A stretch of DNA of 39,487 nucleotides from Erysipelotrichia bacterium (GTDB lineage: Bacteria; Bacillota_I; Bacilli_A; Erysipelotrichales; Erysipelotrichaceae): positions 1 to 39,487 of the forward strand of contig JAAZKG010000006.1 in NCBI GenBank assembly GCA_012799935.1, read 5' to 3'. Positions within the stretch are counted from its first letter, which is position 1. Each line of letters opens with the position of its first letter. This document shows, piece by piece, positions 18,489 through 27,510 of this stretch. Under the pieces are notes generated by a model. It did not search any database, was not told where the DNA came from, and was given only the letters and a program-made list of their open reading frames with translations. The position numbers and the translations under genes were made by a program.

Positions 18489-18516
18489 GTGTTTTTCTAG
18501 GAAGGACAGTTAAATT

Positions 18517-19662
18517 ATGAAAATTGCGTTATTAGGACATGGAAATGTTGGCAGAGGGGTATCTTATATTATTGATAATGGTAAGACAAGTTTTATTAAA
18601 CACTTAGAAATTAAAAAAATTCTGGTAAAAGATGAAAGTGAAGCTACTGATGAAAGAATGGTTTTTAATATTGATGATGCCTTAGATGATGATATTGATA
18701 TTGTAGTTGAATGTTTAGGTGGATTAGACTTTCCTTTTGTCTGTATCTCCAAGGCATTAAATATGAAAAAACATGTGGTTACCAGCAATAAAAAAGTCAT
18801 GGCAACTTATTATGATGAACTAGTTAACTTAGCCAAGAAAAATGGTGTAAACATTATTTTTGAAGGTAGTGTTGGTGGGGGAATTCCAGTAATGTCTAAT
18901 ATCAGACATACAAAAAGAGTTGATGAAATCAGTGCTTTTAGCGGAATTTTTAATGGAACTACCAACTTTATCTTAGATAAAATGACTAAAGAAGGAAAAT
19001 GTTTCAATGATGTATTGACCAAAGCTCAAAAACTAGGCTATGCGGAAAGCGATCCTGGTGATGATATTGATGGTCATGACGTTAGATATAAATGCTGTTT
19101 AACTGGCAATATGGTTTGGGATACATCTTTAAACTTGGATGATATTACTACTTTTGGGGTAAGAACTGTTAATCAAAAAGATATTGATTTTGGCCAAAAA
19201 CATCAATCAACACTAAAACTGATCGGTAGAGGCATAAAAACAGATGAAAATGTACAGGTTTTTGTTTTACCTGAGTATATTACCAATAATGATACTTTAG
19301 CTCACATCCCTTCTAATTTAAATTGTATTGTTTTTAAAAGTGAAAATTTAAATGTTACATCCTATATTGGACAAGGTGCAGGAACCTTCCCTACCGCTCA
19401 TGCGGTAGTTCAAGATATTGTTTCTTTATTAAACAATGAAGACTTAACAATAGAAAATAATAATAAAATTGAAATCAATAATAAGAATTATAAAAGCAAG
19501 TTTTATGTAAGAACAGAAAACTTAGAATTTTTTAAAAATTACATTTATAAAAAAATTGATTCAGATGTAATTATCACTGAACCTATAGATTTATTTAAAT
19601 TAAAAGATTTAATGGAAAAAACAGAGGATAAAAAGATGTTTGTGGCAGGAGTTTCGTTATGA
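18517..19662 (+). CDS. hom: Homoserine dehydrogenase
   Basis: LLGHGNVGRGVSYII; VTSNKKVMATYYDEL; FEGSVGGGIPVM; FSGIFNGTTNFILDKM; YAESDPGDDIDGHDVRYKCCL. Confidence 0.96.
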   Translation: MKIALLGHGNVGRGVSYIIDNGKTSFIKHLEIKKILVKDESEATDERMVFNIDDALDDDIDIVVECLGGLDFPFVCISKALNMKKHVVTSNKKVMATYYDELVNLAKKNGVNIIFEGSVGGGIPVMSNIRHTKRVDEISAFSGIFNGTTNFILDKMTKEGKCFNDVLTKAQKLGYAESDPGDDIDGHDVRYKCCLTGNMVWDTSLNLDDITTFGVRTVNQKDIDFGQKHQSTLKLIGRGIKTDENVQVFVLPEYITNNDTLAHIPSNLNCIVFKSENLNVTSYIGQGAGTFPTAHAVVQDIVSLLNNEDLTIENNNKIEINNKNYKSKFYVRTENLEFFKNYIYKKIDSDVIITEPIDLFKLKDLMEKTEDKKMFVAGVSL

Positions 19663-20996
19663 TTAAAGTAGTTAAATTTGGTGGAAGTTCAGTCGCCAGT
19701 GCGACTCAATTTAAAAAAGTTAAAAATATTATAGACAGTGATAAGGACAGAATTTTCATTGTCACAAGTGCTTGTGGCAAATCTGGTAATGAAGATCATA
19801 AAGTTACTGACTTGCTTTATTTGTGTCATGCCCATATAAAGTATGGGGTACCTTTTGATGATTTGTTTAACATGATTTATGACAAATATATGGGAATTAA
19901 AAAGGATCTTAATTTAGAAATAGATTTAGAAAAAGAATTTAAAATTATCAGAGATTTAATGGATAAAGACATTAGTCTTGATTATCTGGTTTCTAGAGGA
20001 GAATACTTAACTGCCAAGTGTTTAGCTGAATATTTAAACGGGCAGTTTATTGATGCCAGTGAAGTTATTGCGTTTAATTATAATGGCGAAATCAATTTTG
20101 AAAAAAGTGAACAAAATTTAATAAGCAAGATAAAAAATGGCAGAAGAATTGTAATTCCTGGATTTTATGGTGCTTTACCTAATGGTACAATAAAGGTTAT
20201 GTCTAGGGGAGGCAGTGATATTAGCGGTTCAATTTTGGCTAATATTGTAAATGCGGATGTTTACGAAAATTGGACAGACGTTTCTGGTTTATTGATAGCT
20301 GATCCTAGAATTGTAAGCAATCCTAAGACTATTAATTACATTACTTATAGCGAACTTAGAGAGCTCAGTTATATGGGCGCTAATGTCCTTCATGATGATG
20401 CAATTTTTCCAGTAAGTCAAAAAAATATTCCAATTAACATTAGAAATACTAATAAACCAGAACATCCTGGCACCATGATTTTAAACGATTGCAGTAAACA
20501 GGATGCTATAGAGCCACCTCATTTTATCACTGGGATTTCTGGCAAGAAAAACTTTTCTGTAATTACTATCAACAAGTTTCAGATTTCTAATGAAGTTGGC
20601 GGTTTAAGAAAGGCTTTACAAGTATTTGAGGACTTTAAAGTTTCTATTGAGAGTGTTCCTTCAGGCGTTGATTCCTTTAGTATCGTGGTTGAAACTGAAG
20701 CAATCGAAAAAGTCGTTTATGAAATAATTGCCAAATTAAAAAAGGATTTGGACTGTGATAATATTACAGTTATTGATAAAATGGCTTTAATTGCGGTGGT
20801 CGGTAGAAGTATGAGAAACAAACCTGGAATGTCAGGACTCTTGTTTGGTGAACTTGGCGCAAACAATATTAATATTAGAATTATTAATCAAGCAGCTGAT
20901 GAGATTGATATCATTATCGGTGTTGAAAATAAAGACTTTGAAAAAACAATTAGATGTATCTACGATAAATTTATTACAAGGAGTGACTCATTATGA
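19659..20996 (+). CDS. lysC: Aspartate kinase
   Basis: KVVKFGGSSVAS; SRGGSDISGSILA; C-terminal ACT domains; ATGA overlaps with hom and asd. Confidence 0.96.
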   Translation: MIKVVKFGGSSVASATQFKKVKNIIDSDKDRIFIVTSACGKSGNEDHKVTDLLYLCHAHIKYGVPFDDLFNMIYDKYMGIKKDLNLEIDLEKEFKIIRDLMDKDISLDYLVSRGEYLTAKCLAEYLNGQFIDASEVIAFNYNGEINFEKSEQNLISKIKNGRRIVIPGFYGALPNGTIKVMSRGGSDISGSILANIVNADVYENWTDVSGLLIADPRIVSNPKTINYITYSELRELSYMGANVLHDDAIFPVSQKNIPINIRNTNKPEHPGTMILNDCSKQDAIEPPHFITGISGKKNFSVITINKFQISNEVGGLRKALQVFEDFKVSIESVPSGVDSFSIVVETEAIEKVVYEIIAKLKKDLDCDNITVIDKMALIAVVGRSMRNKPGMSGLLFGELGANNINIRIINQAADEIDIIIGVENKDFEKTIRCIYDKFITRSDSL

Positions 20997-21976
20997 AAAT
21001 AGGTATTTTAGGGGCTACTGGGGCAGTTGGTCAGCAGATGATGCAGTGTTTAGTTGAACAAAACATTAAGGTTGATGAACTAAGGCTTATGGCTAGCCAT
21101 AGAAGTGTTGGAAGAGAATTTGAGTTTAAAGGCGAAATTTTAAAAGTTATTGAAACTAAGGAAGATAGTTTTGAAGGATTAGATGTAGTATTAGGTGCGG
21201 CGGGGGCGAAATCTTCCAAATATTTTGCGCCTTTTATAAAAAAAGCAGGAGCTGTATTAATTGATAATAGTAGCGCTTTTAGATTGGATGATGATGTTCC
21301 TTTAGTTATTCCTGAAATTAATGGCGAAGATGCCAAAAAGCATAATGGAATTATTGCCAATCCCAATTGCAGTACCATTATTGCTTTTATGGCTTTATAT
21401 GGCATTAATAAAAAATCCAAACTTACTAAGATAATTGCTAGCACCTATCAAGCTGTCAGTGGTGCTGGCATAGAGGGAATAAGTGAACTTGAAAAGCAGA
21501 TTGAAGCGATTGCAAATGGTAAAGAAATAGAAAAAAATATCTTTGCCCATCAAATTGCCTATAACTGCATTCCGGCAATTGGAACATTTCTAGCAGATGG
21601 TTACACTGATGAAGAAATGAAAATGCAAAACGAAGGAAGAAAAATTATGCATTTGCCTGCTTTGGATGTGACTTGTACTTGTGTTAGAGTCCCAATAATT
21701 AGAAGTCATAGTATTTCTATTAGTTTTGCTACTGAAAAAACATTGACAATCGAAGAAATCAGGCAGGCTATTTCTAGCAGTAAAGGGGTTAAATTAATGG
21801 ATGATGGTAAAAATAACATTTACCCTATGCCAATAAGTACCAGTGATAATGATATTATCGAAGTTGGTAGAATTAGAGAAGATAAAACCATAGGCGGTTA
21901 TTCTTTATTCTGCAGTGGTGATCAAATTAGAAAGGGTGCTGCTAGTAATACCGTAGCTATAATTAAGTGTTTATAA
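20993..21976 (+). CDS. asd: Aspartate-semialdehyde dehydrogenase
   Basis: ILGATGAVGQQMMQCL; GIIANPNCSTIIAFMAL; STYQAVSGAGIEGI. Confidence 0.96.
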   Translation: MKIGILGATGAVGQQMMQCLVEQNIKVDELRLMASHRSVGREFEFKGEILKVIETKEDSFEGLDVVLGAAGAKSSKYFAPFIKKAGAVLIDNSSAFRLDDDVPLVIPEINGEDAKKHNGIIANPNCSTIIAFMALYGINKKSKLTKIIASTYQAVSGAGIEGISELEKQIEAIANGKEIEKNIFAHQIAYNCIPAIGTFLADGYTDEEMKMQNEGRKIMHLPALDVTCTCVRVPIIRSHSISISFATEKTLTIEEIRQAISSSKGVKLMDDGKNNIYPMPISTSDNDIIEVGRIREDKTIGGYSLFCSGDQIRKGAASNTVAIIKCL

Positions 21977-22126
21977 TTGCTAATTTTAATTATTTTTGTA
22001 TTATCACACAATTTCACACCATGATTTGATATTTTTTCACATCTTTGTTAGTATTATAAACTTGCAAGTAGAAAATTACTTGTACATATATATCCTTTCT
22101 ATTTCAAAAATATTTTATCCCCCCAG

Positions 22127-22156
22127 AAAATAAAGCAGGATTTCCTGCTTTATTTT
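22127..22156. terminator. Strong bidirectional intrinsic terminator
   Basis: Perfect 14-bp inverted repeat AAAATAAAGCAGGA tt TCCTGCTTTATTTT between convergent genes. Confidence 0.88.
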
Positions 22157-22950
22157 TACATATTAAACAATTTAAAATATGGTACTATTGGAATCTCACT
22201 TATATAACTTTTCGCAAAAATTCTTTGTTGAGATACCTTACCAAAATGTCTTTCATTTAAAAGGTGTTTATTTGACATATATCTAACATATAAGGCTTTC
22301 TTAAGAAGAAAAGCTCTGGCAATTGCTTTATCAATGTATGGTTTTCTTTCACCTGATTCTAAAGGCAAAATTGTTTCTATCGTTTCTTCAAAAATATCTT
22401 GACTAATTTTTATGCACTGTTCCTTCATCAAATCAACATCATTTATATATTTGTTATCTAACTTTCTTTGAATTGATACTGTTGCATGTTTTCCATTAAG
22501 CATTTCTTTGAACACTTCAATTACCTCATCTCTATTGTCTTGATTTAAATAAACTGCTATTAAATCATTTTTGTCATCTTCAAAATAGTTATCTACTTCA
22601 GTCAAACTAAAAAACATGCCTTTAGCTTCAATGTAACTATTGGTATTAATTACTAATGCCCTTTGAAGATCTTCGTTTTTCCAGTAAATAATGTAAGGAA
22701 CTTTAAGGCTATTGTCATCTATTTTTTTTGCATCTTTATAACCTATCTGTTTATTAGCAATTAAAGCCATATTAAATTTTAGGCCAAAATTTGTATAAAC
22801 ATACAGATTCTCGTTTTCTTCAAGCATCATTTCTAATAATTTTCGGTTTTTTTCATTAGCATAGATATTTAAATAATCTTTTAATTGACCATTAAAACTC
22901 ACTAAAGAATCAAACTGACCATAACTAATCAAATAATCATAAATTGCCAT
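22156..22950 (-). CDS. Hypothetical protein, no family recognised
   Basis: 264 aa ORF with AGGAGAT SD before MAIYDYL; no motif recognised. Confidence 0.7.
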   Translation of the reverse strand: MAIYDYLISYGQFDSLVSFNGQLKDYLNIYANEKNRKLLEMMLEENENLYVYTNFGLKFNMALIANKQIGYKDAKKIDDNSLKVPYIIYWKNEDLQRALVINTNSYIEAKGMFFSLTEVDNYFEDDKNDLIAVYLNQDNRDEVIEVFKEMLNGKHATVSIQRKLDNKYINDVDLMKEQCIKISQDIFEETIETILPLESGERKPYIDKAIARAFLLKKALYVRYMSNKHLLNERHFGKVSQQRIFAKSYISEIPIVPYFKLFNM

Positions 22951-23019
22951 TGTCTTATCTCCTGTTGCAAACATATCTTAATATAATTAATAAAAACTGT
23001 AAATGCTTACCTTTTTAGT

Positions 23020-23047
23020 TTAACAATTAATGTTTTTTTTGTATAAT
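23020..23047 (+). promoter_or_regulatory. Sigma-A-like promoter upstream of rsmG
   Basis: TTAACA-N16-TATAAT. Confidence 0.5.
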
Positions 23048-23086
23048 CATAATTGACTGAAGATTATTAAAAAAGGAGAAATATTA

Positions 23087-23776
23087 GTGGATTATAAAAA
23101 GTTTTTTTTAAGCCATCAAATTGATTTAACTGAAATACAACTGCAGCAGTTAAATGAATATGCTGATTTATTAATCCAGTGGAATAAGAAGTTTAACTTA
23201 ACAGCCATTACTGATAAAAAAGATATTTATGTTAAACATTTTTTAGATTGTCTATTACTAGGAAAATTGTTTAATCCCAACGATAATCTAATTGATGTTG
23301 GAACTGGAGCGGGATTTCCAGGACTAGTATTAAAAATATATAATCCTAATCTTGAAGTGTGTTTATTAGAACCAAACAATAAAAAAATCTCTTTCTTAAA
23401 TGAAGTTATTTCAGCACTAAACCTAAAAAAAGTTTATGTTTCTAACCAAAGAGCAGAAGATTTTGCTAAAAAGAATTTTGAAACTTTTAAATTTTCTACT
23501 GCTAGAGCTGTTGCTTCTTTAGATATCTTATCTGAACTATGTTTACCACTAGTACAAGTAGGGGGGCACTTTTTGGCAATGAAAGGACCAAAAGGATATG
23601 AAGAATTAAAACAGGCTGAAAAGGCTATTGAAATTCTAGGAGCAGAAATAAACAAAATTAGTGAATTCGGTTTAGATGAAGATAATGTACGTTTAATTAT
23701 TGATCTAAAAAAAATCAGAAATACCCCAAATCAATATCCAAGAAATTATGGACAAATTAAAAAGAAACCATTATAG
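23087..23776 (+). CDS. rsmG: 16S rRNA (guanine527-N7)-methyltransferase
   Basis: GTG start with AAAAGGAG SD; WNKKFNLTAITD; LIDVGTGAGFPGLVLKI; AMKGPKGYEEL. Confidence 0.96.
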   Translation: MDYKKFFLSHQIDLTEIQLQQLNEYADLLIQWNKKFNLTAITDKKDIYVKHFLDCLLLGKLFNPNDNLIDVGTGAGFPGLVLKIYNPNLEVCLLEPNNKKISFLNEVISALNLKKVYVSNQRAEDFAKKNFETFKFSTARAVASLDILSELCLPLVQVGGHFLAMKGPKGYEELKQAEKAIEILGAEINKISEFGLDEDNVRLIIDLKKIRNTPNQYPRNYGQIKKKPL

Positions 23777-23784
23777 GAGGAATT

Positions 23785-24549
23785 ATGACACAATATCAAC
23801 TTATTAACATTGATGAAATAAAACCAAATCAATATCAACCAAGAAGTAATTTTGATAATGAAACAATCGAAGAATTAGCTCTTTCAATTAAAGAACACGG
23901 ATTAATTCAGCCAATCACTGTCAGAGAATCTTATACGGGTTATGAATTAATTGCTGGCGAAAGAAGATACAGAGCTTGTAAAAGTTTAGGTCATAAACAG
24001 ATTAATGCTATTGTAATAAAAGCTAATGAAGTTCAGGCAGCCACTTTATCTTTGATAGAAAATATTCAAAGAGAAGATCTATCGCCAATTGAAGAAGCTA
24101 ATGGTTACTTACAAATGATTCGCTTAACTGGTCTTACTCAACAACAGTTAGCTCATAAAATAGGCAAAAAGCAAACCACAATTTCCAATAAAATAAGGTT
24201 GTTGAATTTAAATAACGAAGTTCAAGATGCCATAAATGCTAAAGAAATTACTGAAAGACATGGTCGAGCAATGTTGTCGCTTAACGAGAAGCAACAAAAG
24301 GAAGTTCTTCAAGCTATCTTGAATAAGGATTTAAATGTGAAAGAAACAGAAAGTTTTATTGAAACTAATTATGTTAAAGAAACTAAAAAGAAAAAAGGAA
24401 GCATTAAATGTTTTGGCATTTCTGCTCAATTAATTATCAATTCTTTTAGAGATACTTTTAAAAAAGCCAAAGCTTTTGATCGTAGCATTCAAATGGCTGA
24501 GCAAGATAATGATGAAGATTACATTATTACGATAACTATCAAAAAATAG
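23785..24549 (+). CDS. noc: Noc-like nucleoid occlusion protein (ParB family)
   Basis: NQYQPRSNFDNETIEELALSIKEHGLIQPI; ELIAGERRYRA; HTH GKKQTTISNKIRLL and ITERHGRAML match Noc rather than Spo0J; gene order rsmG-noc-soj-spo0J. Confidence 0.88.
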   Translation: MTQYQLINIDEIKPNQYQPRSNFDNETIEELALSIKEHGLIQPITVRESYTGYELIAGERRYRACKSLGHKQINAIVIKANEVQAATLSLIENIQREDLSPIEEANGYLQMIRLTGLTQQQLAHKIGKKQTTISNKIRLLNLNNEVQDAINAKEITERHGRAMLSLNEKQQKEVLQAILNKDLNVKETESFIETNYVKETKKKKGSIKCFGISAQLIINSFRDTFKKAKAFDRSIQMAEQDNDEDYIITITIKK

Positions 24550-24586
24550 TTTCTTTATGATAAAATGATTATTGAGGTATACATGT

Positions 24587-25351
24587 ATGGGAAAAATTAT
24601 TGCATTAGCCAACCAAAAAGGTGGCGTTGGAAAAACTACAACAAGCATCAACCTTTCTGCAGGTTTAGCATATTTAGGCAAAAAAGTTTTATTAGTGGAT
24701 TTAGACCCGCAAGCTAACTCAACTCAAGGAGTTGGAGCTAGAAATTCTATAAAATATAGCACTTATGATTTGCTGCTTAAAGACGTTGAAACTGAAAAAG
24801 GAATTATTTCTCTTAAAATTCCACCAATTGATTTAATTCCTGCCACCATAGATTTAGCAGGAAGTGATATAGAAATGGCGAATTACCAAGAAGGTAGAGA
24901 AAGATTATTAAAAAATAAGCTAGAGCCTATTAGGCATAACTATGATTTTATAATCATTGACTGTCCACCTTCACTAGGATTATTAAATACCAATGCTTTA
25001 ACTGCTGCTGATTCTGTAATTATCCCTGTACAATGCGAATACTATGCCTTAGAAGGATTAACTCAGCTTCTTTCAACAATTAGACTGGTTCAAAAACTTT
25101 ACAACCCTCATTTGTATATTGAAGGTGTCTTATTGACTATGTTTGATGGAAGAACTAATTTATCTATTGAAGTTCAACAAGAAGTTAGAAAATATTTTAA
25201 AGAAAGAGTTTATCGTTCTTATATTCCTAGAAATGTTCGTTTATCAGAAGCTCCTTCTTATGGAAAGAGCATCTTTGAACATGATATTAAATCTGATGGA
25301 GCTAGAGCATATGCTGCTTTAGCTAAGGAAGTTATTACTAAAAACTCATAA
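24587..25351 (+). CDS. soj: Chromosome partitioning ATPase ParA/Soj
   Basis: MGKIIALANQKGGVGKTTTSINLSAGLA deviant Walker A; DLDPQANSTQGVG; DCPPSLGLLNTNAL. Confidence 0.96.
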   Translation: MGKIIALANQKGGVGKTTTSINLSAGLAYLGKKVLLVDLDPQANSTQGVGARNSIKYSTYDLLLKDVETEKGIISLKIPPIDLIPATIDLAGSDIEMANYQEGRERLLKNKLEPIRHNYDFIIIDCPPSLGLLNTNALTAADSVIIPVQCEYYALEGLTQLLSTIRLVQKLYNPHLYIEGVLLTMFDGRTNLSIEVQQEVRKYFKERVYRSYIPRNVRLSEAPSYGKSIFEHDIKSDGARAYAALAKEVITKNS

Positions 25352-25362
25352 GGAGGTAAAAG

Positions 25363-26238
25363 ATGGCAAAGAAAAAAGAAAACAAAGAACGTTTAGGAAC
25401 TGGTTTGGCTGCTATTTTTGGCGATGATGTTATATCAGTCATTGATGAGATACAAAACAGTGCTAGAGCTGATGAGTATGGTCGTAGAGCCAGTTTGAAA
25501 TTAACTGATATTCGTTCTAATCCATATCAACCAAGAAAAGTTTTTGACCAGGAAAAATTGGAAGAACTTGCTCAATCAATTAGAGAAACTGGTGTTTTTA
25601 CTCCTATCTTAGTAAGAGAGGCAACTGGAGGGTATGAATTAATTGCCGGAGAAAGAAGAGTTAAAGCTTCTGTTTTAGCTGGGAAAGAAGAAATACCAGC
25701 TATTATCATGGATTTCAATGATACTCAAATGATGGAAATTTCTTTATTAGAAAATATTCAAAGAGAAGACCTAAATGTACTAGAAGAAGCAAGTGGCTAT
25801 AAAAAATTAATCAAAGCTCTTGGTTATACTCAGGAACAACTGGCTAATAGAATTGGCAAAAGTAGAGAGCATGTTTCTAATACTTTAAGATTATTAAAAC
25901 TTCCTAAGGATGTTCAAAAATTAGTCGAAGAAAATAAATTATCAATGGGACATGTAAAATGTTTACTTACACTAGATGATAAAATCATTAGTGAAATCGC
26001 ACATAAAGCTGTTAGCGAAGGATTATCAGTAAGACAGGTTGAGGCTTTAGCATCAGATAAAAAGGCTTCTAAACCTGTTAAAACAAAGGCAGAAGACCCA
26101 TATTTAGTAGATTTACAAAATTCTCTACAAAGAAAATTTGGTTCAAAAGTAAAAATTACCAAAAACTCAATTAACATCTTTTACCAAGATAAAGATGAGT
26201 TGAATAGACTGTTAGAATTGTTGGATATTATTGATTAA
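25363..26238 (+). CDS. spo0J: Chromosome partitioning protein ParB/Spo0J
   Basis: N-terminal RLGTGLAAIFGDD ParA-interaction motif; ELIAGERRVKA; LLENIQREDLN; HTH GKSREHVSNTLRLL. Confidence 0.96.
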   Translation: MAKKKENKERLGTGLAAIFGDDVISVIDEIQNSARADEYGRRASLKLTDIRSNPYQPRKVFDQEKLEELAQSIRETGVFTPILVREATGGYELIAGERRVKASVLAGKEEIPAIIMDFNDTQMMEISLLENIQREDLNVLEEASGYKKLIKALGYTQEQLANRIGKSREHVSNTLRLLKLPKDVQKLVEENKLSMGHVKCLLTLDDKIISEIAHKAVSEGLSVRQVEALASDKKASKPVKTKAEDPYLVDLQNSLQRKFGSKVKITKNSINIFYQDKDELNRLLELLDIID

Positions 26239-26262
26239 CCCCTCATTGTTGAAGGGGTTTTT
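26237..26262 (+). terminator. Intrinsic terminator of the rsmG-noc-soj-spo0J cluster
   Basis: AACCCCT cattgttga AGGGGTT TTT, directly after the spo0J stop. Confidence 0.85.
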
Positions 26263-26275
26263 GTATATTAATATT

Positions 26276-26839
26276 ATGTGTGGTAGATACTATTTTGATG
26301 AAAGCATCGATATTTCTAAAATCCTACAAATACTAGAAAAGAAATATAATCAAGATACTTTAGATTTATTATCAACTGGTGAGATCTTTCCTTCTAATAT
26401 ATCTTTGGTATTTGCTAATAATGATTATCAATTAATGAAGTGGGGTTATTCATTAAACAAGAGAAATTTAATTAATACTAGAATTGAAACCATAAGAGAT
26501 ACTAATATTTATAATAAAGACTATCAAGATCATAAATGTGTTATTATTGCCTCAGGGTTTTATGAATGGGATAAACATAAAAAAAGACACTATCTTCATA
26601 CCAATGAAGACATTATTTACTTCGCTGGCATCTATCAAATAGATAGTCCCATCTATAACTATTCCATCATTACCACTGAAGCAAGTTCAACTAGAAACAT
26701 TCATAATCGTGTTCCTATTGTATTAAATAAAAATGAAGTTGATGATTATTTAAATGGTAAATACTCAATTGAGCAATTAATTGATTTACAGCCAGTATTC
26801 ATTAGCGAAACTGATTATGAGATTTTCTCTCTTTTTTAA
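26276..26839 (+). CDS. SRAP (SOS response-associated peptidase, YedK/HMCES-type) abasic-site DNA-protein crosslink protein
   Basis: MCGRYYF (catalytic Cys2), KWGYS, LINTRIETI, ASGFYEWDK, IHNRVPIVL. Confidence 0.93.
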   Translation: MCGRYYFDESIDISKILQILEKKYNQDTLDLLSTGEIFPSNISLVFANNDYQLMKWGYSLNKRNLINTRIETIRDTNIYNKDYQDHKCVIIASGFYEWDKHKKRHYLHTNEDIIYFAGIYQIDSPIYNYSIITTEASSTRNIHNRVPIVLNKNEVDDYLNGKYSIEQLIDLQPVFISETDYEIFSLF

Positions 26840-26862
26840 AAATATTCGATTCTTCAAATAAT

Positions 26863-26892
26863 AAAGAGATAATTTTTTAAAACTATCTCTTT
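26863..26892. terminator. Bidirectional terminator between convergent genes
   Basis: AAAGAGATA ... TATCTCTTT. Confidence 0.7.
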
Positions 26893-26914
26893 TATTTCAT
26901 TTAATTAATGTTTT

Positions 26915-27442
26915 TTATGTGCCTTTATCTTTTAAAAGTATTGAGTGATTATATATTTCGTATAAAACAGCCATCAAAGAAATTGTTGCTGCTATCCAGC
27001 AATAGCTATTGGCAAATTCAGTATTTATTATAAATGGTATCCCAAAAAGGCCTACTGAAGTCATTTTATTTAACAGGCTGTGAGTTGAAGAAAGTTCTCC
27101 AAATTTGAAAGCAAAATACAAATAATCAAATAATCTTAGCATCACTACTACTGTTACCAAAATCCAAATCTTTTTTGAGAGCCTAGCCCATAAAAGAGGC
27201 ATAAGTTTAATTATTGTTACTGTATAATATACAAAATCTGCTGCAGTATCCAACTTTGAACCTAATACACTTTCAGCATTTAATTTTCTAGCTAAATAAC
27301 CATCTAGAATATCGCTAAAACCTGTAAAAGCATAAATGAAAAGAAAAACATCAGTATTTATATCTAATGGCAGTAAGATAATAGTTCCAATGATTCTTAA
27401 AATTGTAACAAAATTTGGAATATGCCTTTTAATATTTTTCAT
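26915..27442 (-). CDS. CDP-alcohol phosphatidyltransferase family protein (PgsA-like)
   Basis: DILDGYLARKLNAESVLGSKLDTAADFV matches DG(X)2AR(X)8G(X)3D(X)3D. Confidence 0.92.
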   Translation of the reverse strand: MKNIKRHIPNFVTILRIIGTIILLPLDINTDVFLFIYAFTGFSDILDGYLARKLNAESVLGSKLDTAADFVYYTVTIIKLMPLLWARLSKKIWILVTVVVMLRLFDYLYFAFKFGELSSTHSLLNKMTSVGLFGIPFIINTEFANSYCWIAATISLMAVLYEIYNHSILLKDKGT

Positions 27443-27510
27443 ACTAATATTATAGCAAATTAAACTGATTGTGCACGAAAAAACAAACCAAAAATTAAAG
27501 CAATTCTTTT

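Noticed and set aside
21031-21444. 137-aa minus-strand ORF
   Set aside because: Antisense within asd, whose plus-strand reading is unambiguous.
23041-26262. parS (TGTTTCACGTGAAACA) or Noc NBS (ATTTCCCGGGAAAT) sites near the partition cluster
   Set aside because: I found no convincing match by eye; a PWM scan of the full genome is needed.
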